DNA of 47,220 nucleotides from JAPLDP01 sp964628285 (GCA_964628285.1 CAZVNP010000023.1:1-47220); one strand, 5' to 3'; shown: positions 25,966 to 35,580, counted from the stretch's first letter. A program made the numbers and translations. The notes: a model not told the origin generated them from the letters alone.

Positions 25966-26307
25966 AGATATTTATGTTGCGAAGTTTTAATGTGTTTATT
26001 GACAAATAGGTGAACCCGTCAATGATAAAAGCACGCAGCGGCTATAAAGATAAGGACTTCCTTTTATTCATTTGCAATAAAATGAAATGCATTTTTTAAC
26101 AAAATAGTATGAGTTATCCTCATGGGATTGATCATATATCTGGAAAGGGAAAGAAAGGCACCGGGAGAATCTCCGTAAAAAATTGAATTTGATACGGTAA
26201 GTGACAAAGGCATAAAATCGGTTTCGGTTACTCCTAATGTCTAAAATCTTTCTATATTTACCAACCCATACAATAACGGGGCACAGAATAAAACTGAATA
26301 TAAATGT
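25966..26307. other. Divergent intergenic region, 342 bases
   Basis: This AT-rich gap separates DUF47-pit (-) from the GNAT-like gene (+). A near match to the -7 box, TATATTTA (26253-26260), lies 47 bases before the plus-strand ATG, and a 10-bp palindrome AAATGCATTT is at 26085-26094. No ORF or RNA gene is apparent. Confidence 0.5.
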
Positions 26308-27426
26308 ATGGTTCCTGAAATTAAGCAAGTTACAACAAAAAAGGCGTTTAAGATTTTCATCAAGCTTCCGTACATCATTCATAAGGATCATCCCATGTGG
26401 GTACCTCCGCTACTGATGGAAGAGAGAAAATTTTTCAATCCGCAAAAAAATGTTTCCTTCCGGAACAACGAAGGTGTTTTGTTTCTGGCTTATAAGGATA
26501 AACGGCCGGTAGGCCGTATCATGGGTCTTATCAACCTGAAACGTAATGAAGGTTTTCATGAAAAGAATGCGCGTTTCGGATTCATGGAATGTTATAATGA
26601 TCCCGATGTGGCGTATGCTCTTCTGGCAGCAGTAGAGGAGTGGGCCAGGGCACGCGGGATGACGAAAATAGTTGGCCCGATGGGTTTCACCGACCAGGAT
26701 CCCGAGGGCTTGCTCATTGAAGGATTTGAATATGAACCCACGATAGCAACGATATATAACTTTGAGTACATGCAAAACCTCATTGAAGGTTATGGTTACT
26801 CCAAAGAAATAGATTATGTATGCTATATTGTGGATCTGCGGGATGTGAAACTCGACTTCTATGAGAAAGTAGCTAAAAGGGTCGAGAACAGGGAAGAATT
26901 TGAGTTTTTGACCTTCAGGAAAACAAAAGAAATGAAGCCTTTTGTGAAGCCTGTGCTGGAGCTTTTAAGTGAGACATACATTGATCTTTACGGTTTTGCC
27001 CCCCTCACCGGTGAAGAGATCGAAGCTCTTGGCAAACAGTACTTACCGGTGCTGGATCCACGTTTTGTCAGCATGGGCAGAAAAGAGGGACAGGTCATCG
27101 GTTTCTTCGTGGGCATGCCCAATTTGAACAAGGGCTTCCGTAAAGCCAGGGGGCATCTCTTTCCTTTCGGTTTATTTTACCTGCTTTCGGCGGCGAAGAA
27201 ATCCAAACAACTCGATCTACTGCTGGGTGGCATTAAGCGGGAATACCGTGGTGTGGGACTGGATGCCTGGGGCATGCTCAGGATGATAAAGACAGCCAGG
27301 GATCTTGGTTTTACAGTTATTGACAGCCATAATGAAATGGAAGACAACCATGCGGTACGGATGGAAATGGAGCGGCTGGGGGGTAAATTATGCAAGCGCC
27401 GCCGGATATTCGGGAAGATGCTGTGA
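26308..27426 (+). CDS. GNAT-like acyltransferase-fold protein, conserved, unknown substrate
   Basis: A 372-residue cytoplasmic protein. The N-terminal part (about 30-125) has HPMWVPPLLMEERKFFNP and FLAYKDKRPVGRIMGLIN, which fit the opening strands of a GNAT acetyltransferase. AAVEEWARARGMTKIVGPMGFTDQDPEG (residues about 108-135) and FEYEPTIATIYNFEYM follow and are characteristic of a conserved bacterial family that I recall only as N-acetyltransferase-like. A C-terminal GNAT-like lobe has YRGVGLDAWGMLRMI and an ending rich in Arg/Lys. It is a single gene, convergent with the Nramp gene 17 bases on. The substrate is unknown. Confidence 0.72.
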   Translation: MVPEIKQVTTKKAFKIFIKLPYIIHKDHPMWVPPLLMEERKFFNPQKNVSFRNNEGVLFLAYKDKRPVGRIMGLINLKRNEGFHEKNARFGFMECYNDPDVAYALLAAVEEWARARGMTKIVGPMGFTDQDPEGLLIEGFEYEPTIATIYNFEYMQNLIEGYGYSKEIDYVCYIVDLRDVKLDFYEKVAKRVENREEFEFLTFRKTKEMKPFVKPVLELLSETYIDLYGFAPLTGEEIEALGKQYLPVLDPRFVSMGRKEGQVIGFFVGMPNLNKGFRKARGHLFPFGLFYLLSAAKKSKQLDLLLGGIKREYRGVGLDAWGMLRMIKTARDLGFTVIDSHNEMEDNHAVRMEMERLGGKLCKRRRIFGKML

Positions 27427-27443
27427 TGCGGCAACCCGTTTCT

Positions 27444-28715
27444 TCAAACGATCATGCTGACCAGAAGATAGATGTTCAGCAATGTTATCCCCACGGCAAG
27501 GGTATATAGTAAAACTTGCATAAAGGTTTTATTCCTGTATTTTCCCATGACTTTAGCGGAGGAGGTGAGGTAGACCAGCAGGAAGATGGTGAAGGGCAGT
27601 TGCAGGCTGAGTATGGCCTGAGACAGGATGAGCCCTTTGAAGGGATCACCGATGGTAAAAATAATCAACATGGCCAGGATCAGGGAGACGGCTATACCGA
27701 GGCGTGAGTGGTTGTCGTGAATATCAAAAGGTTCTCCGTAGATGCCGGCGAATATGCTGCCGGCAGCCATGCCCGAGGTGACCGCGGAAGCAACACCTGA
27801 AAATAACAGGGCGATGGCAAAGACAATGGCGGCGTTGTTACCCAACAAGGGTGCAAGGAGTTCCTTGGCTTGCGTCAGCTCGGTGACGGCCAGGTGGTCG
27901 GTGAAAAATGTCGAAGCAGCCAGAATGATCATCGCACTGTTAATGGCCCAGCCGACGATCATGGAGAATAACGTATCGGTGAATTCAAAATCAAGCTGGC
28001 GCCGGATAACCTTACCGTCCTGTAGATTCCATTGCCGGCTCTGGATAATCTCAGAGTGAAGGAAAAGATTATGCGGCATGACCACGGCGCCCAGCACACT
28101 CAGGATAATGAGCATGGAGCCTTTGGGGAAAGAAGGTTTCACCCAGGAGGTGACAGCGGAACCCCAGTGAATGTCGACCAACGTCAATTCATAGATAAAA
28201 GAGAGCCCGATGATGGACACAAAGCCGATGATCCACTTCTCGACGGCGCGGTAAGAATTGGTGTACAGCATGATCATGACGAACACAGTCACCATCAGGG
28301 CGCCTGCTTTCAGAGGGATATGGAACAACATGTCGAGGGCGATGGCACCGCCCAGTATCTCGGCCAGCGAGGTGGAAACGGACGCCATCATGGCCGTGAT
28401 CAGCAACGTCCCGGAATATTTTTTTTTCAGGTACATGGTGGCGGCCTCCGAGAGGCACAGACCGGTGGCTATGCCCAGATGGGCGGCATTATGCTGCAGA
28501 ATGATCAGCATGATGGTCGACAGGGTGACGATCCAGAGCAGCGTCAACCCAAAATTGGCTCCGGCAGCCAGGTTGGAAGCCCAGTTTCCGGGGTCGATGA
28601 AACCCATCGTCACCAGCAATCCCGGCCCTATGTACTTCAGCATGTCCAGGGCACTGAAATGCGGCCGGTGCTTACTCTTGTCAAAGCCCTCATGGATTTT
28701 ACGGTACCAGGGCAT
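27444..28715 (-). CDS. mntH: Nramp-family divalent metal transporter (MntH-like)
   Basis: A 423-residue inner-membrane protein with about eleven helices. The helix 1 metal motif DPGN is at 41-44 (GFIDPGNWAS), and the helix 6 motif reads AVVMPHNLFLHSE, keeping the Ala and Met of the AxxM metal site. SRAVEKWI-type loop and the FSGVASAVTSGMAAGSIFAG segment (about 305-325) fit the family. It should import Mn2+ or Fe2+ with protons. Its own -7 box TAATTTTG lies about 43 bases upstream, within the shared divergent region with the PpsR-type gene. No Fur- or MntR-like site was recognised. Confidence 0.95.
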   Translation of the reverse strand: MPWYRKIHEGFDKSKHRPHFSALDMLKYIGPGLLVTMGFIDPGNWASNLAAGANFGLTLLWIVTLSTIMLIILQHNAAHLGIATGLCLSEAATMYLKKKYSGTLLITAMMASVSTSLAEILGGAIALDMLFHIPLKAGALMVTVFVMIMLYTNSYRAVEKWIIGFVSIIGLSFIYELTLVDIHWGSAVTSWVKPSFPKGSMLIILSVLGAVVMPHNLFLHSEIIQSRQWNLQDGKVIRRQLDFEFTDTLFSMIVGWAINSAMIILAASTFFTDHLAVTELTQAKELLAPLLGNNAAIVFAIALLFSGVASAVTSGMAAGSIFAGIYGEPFDIHDNHSRLGIAVSLILAMLIIFTIGDPFKGLILSQAILSLQLPFTIFLLVYLTSSAKVMGKYRNKTFMQVLLYTLAVGITLLNIYLLVSMIV

Positions 28716-28757
28716 GAGGTTCGGAACTTTCTTATTATTAGACTATTGATAAAACAC

Positions 28758-28765
28758 CAAAATTA
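28758..28765 (-). promoter_or_regulatory. Bacteroidota -7 box (TAATTTTG) for mntH
   Basis: CAAAATTA on the plus strand reads TAATTTTG towards mntH, matching TAnnTTTG about 43 bases before its ATG. Confidence 0.45.
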
Positions 28766-28793
28766 ATCAAATTCAGGTACCGCTTAATTTCCC

Positions 28794-28801
28794 TATTTTT
28801 G
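28794..28801 (+). promoter_or_regulatory. Bacteroidota -7 box (TATTTTTG) for the PpsR-type gene
   Basis: TATTTTTG matches TAnnTTTG and gives a leader of about 105 bases before ATG 28913. It lies 29 bases from the opposing mntH box. Confidence 0.45.
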
Positions 28802-28844
28802 TGATATTAAAATTTCACGGCCTGGTTTAATGGTCAATGATCCC

Positions 28845-28896
28845 GGCTTAAGCCAGGGTTTACTGAATAACCGGTTGCGTGAAAGGAATCCAACCG
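28845..28896 (+). promoter_or_regulatory. Structured leader of the PpsR-type gene
   Basis: The leader holds a 10-bp palindrome GGCTTAAGCC (28845-28854), flanked by CCC and GGG, and a hairpin CGGTTG (28872-28877) with CAACCG (28891-28896) ending 16 bases before the ATG. This could influence translation initiation; no riboswitch class was recognised. Confidence 0.35.
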
Positions 28897-28912
28897 CTAT
28901 CACAGGGGTTAT

Positions 28913-29731
28913 ATGCATCATATTATTGTCATCTCCGACGGCACGGGCAACACGGCCATGCGGGCCCTGGAGGCTGCCCTGACGCAGTTCGCCGAGACAT
29001 CGGTCAAGATCAACCTATTTTCAGAGGTACGGACCAAAGCCAGGGTGTCGACAATTGTGAAAAAGGCGGCCCAGATGAAGGCCTTCATCGTTCATACCGT
29101 CGTATCGACCGACTTGCGCAAATATATCCTTGAGATAAGCCGCCTGCACGGTGTTGAGACGATCGACCTGATGGGACCGTTACTGGCACAGCTCTCCAAT
29201 CAGTTGCAATATTCGCCTCTGGAGAGACCGGGGCTGTTTTATGAGTTGAACAAAGCTTATTTTCAGCGCATTGAAGCCATGGAGTTTGCTTTCCGGCATG
29301 ATGACGGCCAGCGTGCCGATGAGCTGGACAAAGCCGAGTTGGTACTGGTGGGCGTATCACGTACTTTCAAGACACCCTTGAGCATTTTCTTTGCCTTTAA
29401 GGGATGGATGGTAGCCAACGTTCCCATTATCCTTAACATTGACCCACCCCCCATCCTGAACCGGATCAAACCCTCCCTGGTCTTTTATCTCTCCACCGAC
29501 GCTGCCCGTCTGGCCATTTTACGACGGTCACGGCATTTTTACCTGGGGGGAACTACCGGAGACTATGCCAATCCGCTTTACATACGCCGGGAATTGGACT
29601 ATGCGGAAAGCATATACAGAAACCATCCCCTGTGGACCAAGGTAAATGTGACCAATAAACCCATTGAAGAAATTGCTTCCGAGATACTGACCGTGATAAG
29701 GAAAGCCGATAAACGAACCGCCTTAAGGTAA
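28913..29731 (+). CDS. Pyruvate, phosphate/water dikinase regulatory protein (PpsR/PDRP-type kinase/pyrophosphorylase)
   Basis: A 272-residue cytoplasmic protein of the DUF299 family. These bifunctional enzymes phosphorylate a Thr on PEP synthase or pyruvate phosphate dikinase with ADP and remove it with phosphate, switching gluconeogenic flux. Seen: the opening strand-loop VISDGTGNTA, the P-loop-like motif LVGVSRTFKTPLSIFFA near residues 146-162, WMVANVPIILN, and ELDYAESIYR near the C-terminus. The first loop has Gly where many members have Ser (SDGTGNTA against SDSTGETA). The target kinase gene is not in the window. The gene is monocistronic with a structured leader. Confidence 0.9.
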   Translation: MHHIIVISDGTGNTAMRALEAALTQFAETSVKINLFSEVRTKARVSTIVKKAAQMKAFIVHTVVSTDLRKYILEISRLHGVETIDLMGPLLAQLSNQLQYSPLERPGLFYELNKAYFQRIEAMEFAFRHDDGQRADELDKAELVLVGVSRTFKTPLSIFFAFKGWMVANVPIILNIDPPPILNRIKPSLVFYLSTDAARLAILRRSRHFYLGGTTGDYANPLYIRRELDYAESIYRNHPLWTKVNVTNKPIEEIASEILTVIRKADKRTALR

Positions 29732-29985
29732 CGATTCCCCCATCAGACAGGGATTTATCTCCATTCTTTGATTATAATTGCAATGCCAACTGTTTAACCC
29801 GGAGAGATAGATGTTATGCCTTTCAAATTTGAATCAGGTCGCCATTATAGTCATTCTCAGTCTCTGTGGGGTGATTGCCTTCAGGAGCACATGTTGAAGG
29901 AAAGGGCCGGTGACGTGATTGAGAAGCTTATTTTTTTACGTGATCCTGCCGCTTGTACTATATGTTCTACATCTGTTATCGGGTA

Positions 29986-31323
29986 TCATTCAATGATGCG
30001 TCCCAGGGAGATATCCAGGCGCACGATGCTGATGGCGTGATCCACGCGGGCTTTGAGCAGCATGATGCGGCTTTCGGCCAGGGCGGTCTGTGAATCAAGC
30101 AGGTCGAGATTGGTGATGGCACCTATTGAATAATTCACTTGGGCCAGCTGCAGAGCCTCCGCAGCCTGGCGCACCTGCATCTCACTCTGTTCTATTTTCC
30201 TCTGTGAGGCCTGCAAACCGGCTTCGTTCTGATAGACCTCCGTGGCGATTTCCCTCGCTATACGGTCGCTTTCCTGCCGGGAGACAGTGATTTCGGAAGA
30301 GACCATGCGCAGGTTGTTCCTGTGGCGTGTGGCATCAAAGATGGGGACACAGAGCTCAACGCCGGCAGAGAAATTAGCCGTGAGCTTGTTGATATCAGGA
30401 ATGTATCCGTTTTTCCATCCGCCGGCGACAAATGCGCTGAGGACAGGATTGTTCTGGGTTTTAACCGATTGCAGGTGCAACTCGGCATGTTTTTCCCTGA
30501 GACGGGCCAAAACCATTTCGGAGCGGTGTTCCAGGGCATAGCTGATGAGAGAATCGGCTTCAAACGACGGCTGTGTGAGGAGAAAGCTTCCGCCGACTTT
30601 TATTTCGGTATCGACAGGCAGTCCCATGAGTGAGTTCAGTATGGAGCGCATGGTTTTAATAGAGGTCTCGATATCCACTTTTTGATTCTCAGCCTGGGAG
30701 ATTCTGACCTGGGTGGACAGGATCTCATATTTCGTGGCCGACCCTGTTTCCTTCTTTGTTGTTACAAAATCGAGATGTTCCTCCAGCGTTTTTAATTGCG
30801 TTTCCTCCACCTGCAGTGCCTGCTGAAGATAAACCAGTGTATAATAGGCCGTGGCCGTAGTGAGGGTCAGTTTTTGCTGCACCAGCGGCACATTGCTCTC
30901 AGATAATGCCTTATTCGATTCTTCCAGTCTGACATTGTGGGCCGTCTTGGAGAAATCATAAATGGTCTGGCTGACATTAAGGCTTCCGTTGTAATTATTT
31001 TCGGGGACGAATTGGAATGTACCCAATTCCGGTATGGTCAGTTCGGGGACCGGTCCCAGCCGGGCATAGCTCATGTCCACTTCGATATTGGGGTAATAGG
31101 CGGCACGTGCCAGGCCTATGCGGGCCTGGGCTTCATTGATGGCTTCCCGGGCCTCCAGCACGGTGGGATGGGTGGTCAGCACAACCTGTATCACATCCTG
31201 AAAGGACAATGAATCGTTAAGGTTGATATCCTGTGCGGAGGACACTGCCTGACCGCTGGCGGTATCTGTCACCGCACCGGTGACCTGGAAAAGCACGATG
31301 AGTATCGCAATATTGAATTTCAT
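29986..31323 (-). CDS. TolC-family outer-membrane efflux protein
   Basis: A 445-residue protein with an N-terminal signal peptide (residues about 1-24). Two internally related halves of long helices are visible: NEAQARIGLARAAYYPNIE opens the first and HLQSVKTQNNPVLSAFVAGG the second; both end in short strands (NGSLNVSQTIYDF and ANFSAGVELCVPIFD). VNYSIGAITNLDLLDSQTAL near the C-terminus is a typical TolC block. It provides the outer-membrane duct for the MFS-HlyD pump encoded immediately upstream (36-base gap). It is the last gene of the M64-hlyD-MFS-tolC run. Confidence 0.93.
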   Translation of the reverse strand: MKFNIAILIVLFQVTGAVTDTASGQAVSSAQDINLNDSLSFQDVIQVVLTTHPTVLEAREAINEAQARIGLARAAYYPNIEVDMSYARLGPVPELTIPELGTFQFVPENNYNGSLNVSQTIYDFSKTAHNVRLEESNKALSESNVPLVQQKLTLTTATAYYTLVYLQQALQVEETQLKTLEEHLDFVTTKKETGSATKYEILSTQVRISQAENQKVDIETSIKTMRSILNSLMGLPVDTEIKVGGSFLLTQPSFEADSLISYALEHRSEMVLARLREKHAELHLQSVKTQNNPVLSAFVAGGWKNGYIPDINKLTANFSAGVELCVPIFDATRHRNNLRMVSSEITVSRQESDRIAREIATEVYQNEAGLQASQRKIEQSEMQVRQAAEALQLAQVNYSIGAITNLDLLDSQTALAESRIMLLKARVDHAISIVRLDISLGRIIE

Positions 31324-31359
31324 AACAGTATACTTTAGAATTGATATATCAAACTGTGA

Positions 31360-32991
31360 TTATTCTTCTTGCATAAGTTTGCCCCATTCGGCTTGTGATC
31401 TTTTCTTTTTAACTTTCAGGAAAAATACGGGCATCATGCTGATCACGGTAATCAGGGCCGAAAGGAGAAAGTTATCGCTGATACCACTGATGAAAGACTG
31501 CTTGGACAGGTTTGAAAATAAAAGGTACATGCTCTGCCGGCCTGCCATGGCGGGTGAGCTTCCTACATTATGAATGAGGTGGTGATTGGCATGATGGACG
31601 ATAGACTGATATACGGGTGATGTGGGGTCGATGGACTCACCATAGATTTGTGAATGAAAGGTGATGCGGGAGGTCAGTATCGTCGTCAGCATGGCCACGC
31701 CAAAGCTGCCGCCGACCTGGCGGATCACGTTGATGAGCCCGGAGGCCTGTGCCATTTTCTCGCGGGGCACCATGAGGAGAGCCGTCGCATTCAGGGGACT
31801 GAACATCATACCCATAGCCAAACCCCGGATGTACAGGGTGAGCATGATGAAATGGTGCTCAGTCTCAATGGTGAACAGGCTGTTCATGTAAAAGCTCAAT
31901 GCCAGGAGCAGGCCGCCCAGGATAATGGGTATCTTGGGATTGATACGGTCGGAAAGGGTCCCTGAGATGGGAGCGGAAATACCCTGGATAATGCCAACAG
32001 GAAGGAAGACGGCGCCGGCCTGCAGGGCCGTATAATCTAATCCGTTTTGCAGATAAAGGGGCAGAAGAAATGTGCTGCCAAACATACCGATACCAAAAAT
32101 GAAGATAACGATGTTGCTGATGGCGAAGTTGGATTCTTTCAGCAATTTCAGGTCAATGAGCGGTTCAGGGACAATCAGCTCGTTGACGACAAATACGATG
32201 AAGCCCATGGCGGCTATGCCAAAGCATATGAGGACATAGGGTGCCGCCCATCCTGCCGAGTTGGTGCTGGCGTTGCCCTGCGACAGGGCATAAAGCAGAA
32301 AAGGCAGGAAAATACTCGCCGAGATAAAGCCGACAGCATCAAAGCTCCTTATCCGTGTGTTCCTGTATTCTTTTTGTATAATGGCCGTGGCCAGCATGCC
32401 GGCAAATCCGACAGGCACGTTGACATCGAAAATCAGTGGCCAGTCGAATTTGTCGACCAGATAACCGCCGATCAGGGGGCCGAAAGAAACGGAGGCGGCG
32501 GAAGCTATCGACCAGAAACCCAGTGCAATGCCGCGCTGTCCCGGCGGAAACTCACGGGTGATGATGGCCATGCCCACAGGCATCAGGCATCCTGCTCCCA
32601 GCCCCTGCAGGACACGCGAGGCGATAAGCATATTTTCAGAGGTGGATATTCCGCACAGAAAAGAGCCTGAGGTGAAAAAAAACAACCCGGCGAAATAAAT
32701 CCTTTTATACCCGAAGCGGTCGGCAAGCCACCCTGACGTGGGCAGCATGACCGCCATGGCCAGCATGTAGGCGGTCAGCACCCACTCGATCTTGTCGATG
32801 CTGACACCGAAGGAAGCCATGATTTTGGGTAAGCCAACATTGACAATGGTAGCGTCGAGCACAGCCATGAAAGTACCTATCATGACATTGCCCAGCAACC
32901 ACCAGCGGTAAGAAGGACTTCGTTCATCGAAGGTGGCATTCTGCTCGCGGATGAAATTCCGAACATGACCGAACAAAGGTATCCGGGACAT
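31360..32991 (-). CDS. DHA2-family MFS drug:proton antiporter (EmrB-like)
   Basis: A 543-residue protein with fourteen predicted helices, as in EmrB/QacA (DHA2). Seen: LDATIVNVGLPKI in helix 1 (the D1 motif), GWLADRFGYKRIY (motif A), LQGLGAGCLMPVGMAII (motif B region), GFWSIASAASVSFGPLIGGYLVD (about 145-167) with the antiporter motif C, and a long C-terminal region from PLNATALLMVP onward. It sits one base after the hlyD stop and pairs with the HlyD adaptor and TolC protein to make a tripartite pump across both membranes. The substrate range is unknown. Confidence 0.95.
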   Translation of the reverse strand: MSRIPLFGHVRNFIREQNATFDERSPSYRWWLLGNVMIGTFMAVLDATIVNVGLPKIMASFGVSIDKIEWVLTAYMLAMAVMLPTSGWLADRFGYKRIYFAGLFFFTSGSFLCGISTSENMLIASRVLQGLGAGCLMPVGMAIITREFPPGQRGIALGFWSIASAASVSFGPLIGGYLVDKFDWPLIFDVNVPVGFAGMLATAIIQKEYRNTRIRSFDAVGFISASIFLPFLLYALSQGNASTNSAGWAAPYVLICFGIAAMGFIVFVVNELIVPEPLIDLKLLKESNFAISNIVIFIFGIGMFGSTFLLPLYLQNGLDYTALQAGAVFLPVGIIQGISAPISGTLSDRINPKIPIILGGLLLALSFYMNSLFTIETEHHFIMLTLYIRGLAMGMMFSPLNATALLMVPREKMAQASGLINVIRQVGGSFGVAMLTTILTSRITFHSQIYGESIDPTSPVYQSIVHHANHHLIHNVGSSPAMAGRQSMYLLFSNLSKQSFISGISDNFLLSALITVISMMPVFFLKVKKKRSQAEWGKLMQEE

Positions 32992-32992
32992 G

Positions 32993-34012
32993 TCACTTAT
33001 AAATTTTCACATACACCGACATGCCGGAAATGAGATGCATGTCAGGATAATGATCATTATGATCCCACCGCAGGATGGAGATTTTGATGGGGATACGCTG
33101 GGTCACCTTGGTGAAGTTACCCGACGCATTGTTGGGAGGGATAAGTGAAAATTGCGCTGCCGTGTTGGTACCAATATCGAACACCTCTCCGTAAAAATGC
33201 ATGCCGGGATAAGCATCCACGGTGAATTCAGCCTGTTTGTCGTAACCTATGCCGGCTATTTTCGTTTCCTCGAAGAGGGCCGTGACCCATAGCAGGGAGT
33301 CCTTGGTGACGGTGAGAATGGATTGTCCGGGTTGGGCTACATCGCCAGTGTAGAGCCATTTTTTAGCTATGCGGCCGGGGCAGGGTGCGTATATCCTGGT
33401 GTTGTCGAGCATAGCCTGAATGGTGCCTATCTGTGCGTCAGCCGTTTTTATGCTGAGGCGGGCGCTTTCCACCTGGGTCTTGCCGACGGCGGCTTCAGCT
33501 TGAGATGCTTCATAGATGGCCCGGGCCGCTTCATAGGCTTTATTGATGTGATCATAGGTTTCCTGTGATATGACATTGCCCCTGAGTTGTGCCGTCGCCC
33601 GTTCAATATCTTCTTTTGCTTTCTCACTGTTTATTTTCTGGACGAGGGTGTTTTTCTGGTCCAGCTGATATCTGGCCACAGCCTGGGAGAGGTTGGCCAC
33701 GGCCTGATGACGCGCCGCTTCGGCCTGTATCCTCTGGGCCGTCAGATCACTGCTGTCAAGCACCACCAACAGTTCACCACGGGTGACGGTATCACCTTCA
33801 TCGGCATAAATATCCGCAATGCGCCCCAGTATCTTTGAACTGACCGACACCTTGTCGGCGTCGATGTAAGCATCGTCGGTGGCATAATACTTTGAATGCT
33901 GCCGGTACCAAAACCAGACAACAACGATGAGGGCGGCAAATACGAGTGCCAGCGCAATATAAGCCCTTATCCTCCGGCGTCGGCTGTTCTTCTGATTCTT
34001 TTCCCCGTTCAT
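32993..34012 (-). CDS. HlyD-family periplasmic adaptor (EmrA-like)
   Basis: A 339-residue membrane fusion protein. A basic N-terminus (KNQKNSRRRRIRAY) precedes one membrane helix at about residues 14-36. Then come a lipoyl half (SKILGRIADIYADEGDTV), a long coiled-coil hairpin rich in Gln, Ala and Glu (about 80-195), and the second lipoyl half (ARIAKKWLYTGDVAQPGQ). The final beta-barrel region includes FTKVTQRIPIKISI, typical of EmrA. It follows the M64 gene by 42 bases with no promoter box between, so both appear to be on one transcript. Confidence 0.94.
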   Translation of the reverse strand: MNGEKNQKNSRRRRIRAYIALALVFAALIVVVWFWYRQHSKYYATDDAYIDADKVSVSSKILGRIADIYADEGDTVTRGELLVVLDSSDLTAQRIQAEAARHQAVANLSQAVARYQLDQKNTLVQKINSEKAKEDIERATAQLRGNVISQETYDHINKAYEAARAIYEASQAEAAVGKTQVESARLSIKTADAQIGTIQAMLDNTRIYAPCPGRIAKKWLYTGDVAQPGQSILTVTKDSLLWVTALFEETKIAGIGYDKQAEFTVDAYPGMHFYGEVFDIGTNTAAQFSLIPPNNASGNFTKVTQRIPIKISILRWDHNDHYPDMHLISGMSVYVKIYK

Positions 34013-34054
34013 ACTCTCACACCTTCATAAATTAAAACATATGGTATTATCCTT

Positions 34055-35533
34055 TCACTTGCAATAGCTGTCCATCACCTCTTCCAGGGTACGGCTGCAA
34101 ACTTTGCAGAACGCCATGTGGCGGGTGAACATGATGCAATCGAGTTGAGGCCGGTACAAACCCTGAGCCATATAGTCAGCGCCTTCAAATGCACCCACCT
34201 GGTCCCTGTATTTTTCCCTGGCAAAGAAGGCATCCTCTTCTTTAAGCTGACGCCGGAAGAGGTCTTCCACGACCTGCTCGGGCACTTTGGCGGCACGCAG
34301 GCTGTCACGCTCATGTTGTATCTGGTAACCATAGGCATCAAATTCTTTCTTATTCCAGGGTGTCGGAATGGGTGTGCCGCTGTCGACGAGATCGTCCCAT
34401 TTCAGCTTATTCTTGTCGAACAATGCCGTGACATTGACTTCCCATGGCTCAACGGATATTTTCACCGGTTCGTAGGCCACGGACGACGTGTAATATTCAT
34501 CGGCGAGGGCGGCCATGTGATGCCCCATTTCGTGCACCATGATGTAGCTTGAAAAGCTGTTGTCGGCCGAGACGGTGGTGTAAAGATTATAGATACCGCC
34601 GCCACCGTAAGTTTTCTCGTTGATGAGGATGACCATTAAATCGTAAGGTACGGCTGAAGCCACATTTCTTACCGTGCGGTTGTCGAAGGTCAGGGCATAA
34701 CGTTCCGATCCGAAGCTGCCATATTGAACCGACAACGGCGTACGCTTGAAAACACCTGGATGAGGTTTGGTCACTCCCGTTTCCTGGCCCGGCGTTTCAA
34801 CGGCCCTGATATTAAAATCGCTGCTTCTTGATTTGAAAGGCTCGGTAGATAATAAAACGTCCGAAAGACGTTTGGCGTCGTGATGGAATTTCTCCATTTC
34901 ATCCTGAGCGTACCCGTCACCCAGAACAACAATATCAACTTTCCTATCCGGCGTTCCGTTGTCAACAATGATGTCCACCTTTTCCGTATGAACCAGGTCG
35001 GCCGGGTTGACATTCCGGGCGGAGGGATCGATAAAGGTTGTCCAGATGGGTTGAAAGACATTGTTCGTATCTCTTTTTTTCATGATAACCGTCACCGGTT
35101 TCAGGGGCCAGGGGAAACGTATGGATTCATGAAAGGTGCCCCACAGACTGTCGGCTTCAGGTATGGTCTGCCATTCACCGAAGATGCTGGCAAAACCTCT
35201 TGAACAAAGCAATATATTGGTGGCATTATCGATCACTTCAAAAAAATATAACCCAAATCCCAGTTTATCGATCAGATTGGTTTTGCTGCCGGACCAGGGT
35301 CCATCCGATACGATTCTGTCGACAGCAAATTTCTCTTCGATGGCCGTGCCGCTGTGATAATAATCCACGCGCATGGTCTTATCGGTAAAGTAGTTATCGA
35401 ACGGCACATCGCCATTATTGATAACCTTAATATCGGATACTTTATTGAATTCGGTAGTAGCGGCAGGTTTTTGGTTCGAAGTACACGAAACCAGCATGGC
35501 GCAAAATAACATAAATGGTAATAGCTGTCTCAT
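34055..35533 (-). CDS. M64-family (IgA-peptidase-like) zinc metallopeptidase lipoprotein
   Basis: A 492-residue protein. Signal peptide with lipobox LVSC at about residues 14-17, then TSNQ, so it is probably membrane-anchored. The M64 domain spans about 190-440: DIVVLGDGYAQDEMEKF opens it, NEKTYGGGGIYNLY precedes the active site, and the zinc motif is HEMGHHMAALADEYY at 334-348 (HExxHxxxxxxDE), with the trailing Asp/Glu as in this family. The first 150 residues form a separate beta-rich domain. The M64 family is named for a Clostridium IgA protease, but most members are uncharacterised. It heads the efflux operon and has its own -7 box and palindrome upstream. Confidence 0.92.
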   Translation of the reverse strand: MRQLLPFMLFCAMLVSCTSNQKPAATTEFNKVSDIKVINNGDVPFDNYFTDKTMRVDYYHSGTAIEEKFAVDRIVSDGPWSGSKTNLIDKLGFGLYFFEVIDNATNILLCSRGFASIFGEWQTIPEADSLWGTFHESIRFPWPLKPVTVIMKKRDTNNVFQPIWTTFIDPSARNVNPADLVHTEKVDIIVDNGTPDRKVDIVVLGDGYAQDEMEKFHHDAKRLSDVLLSTEPFKSRSSDFNIRAVETPGQETGVTKPHPGVFKRTPLSVQYGSFGSERYALTFDNRTVRNVASAVPYDLMVILINEKTYGGGGIYNLYTTVSADNSFSSYIMVHEMGHHMAALADEYYTSSVAYEPVKISVEPWEVNVTALFDKNKLKWDDLVDSGTPIPTPWNKKEFDAYGYQIQHERDSLRAAKVPEQVVEDLFRRQLKEEDAFFAREKYRDQVGAFEGADYMAQGLYRPQLDCIMFTRHMAFCKVCSRTLEEVMDSYCK

Positions 35534-35556
35534 TATAGTAAGGCTTATTTTTTTTA

Positions 35557-35564
35557 CAAAGGTA
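35557..35564 (-). promoter_or_regulatory. Bacteroidota -7 box (TACCTTTG) for the M64-efflux operon
   Basis: CAAAGGTA on the plus strand reads TACCTTTG towards the M64 gene, matching TAnnTTTG 24 bases before the start. No further box is visible before hlyD, the MFS gene or tolC. Confidence 0.6.
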
Positions 35565-35580
35565 AGAAAGCTTCCTTTTC

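Noticed and set aside
28032..28766. 244-residue plus-strand open frame
   Set aside because: Antisense shadow of the Nramp gene, with His/Gln/Gly-rich composition typical of such shadows.
29816..30040. 74-residue plus-strand ORF after the PpsR-type gene
   Set aside because: It overlaps the tolC 3' end, has no promoter box and resembles no family.
32047..32670. 207-residue plus-strand open frame
   Set aside because: Antisense to the DHA2 transporter gene; no motif or promoter supports it.
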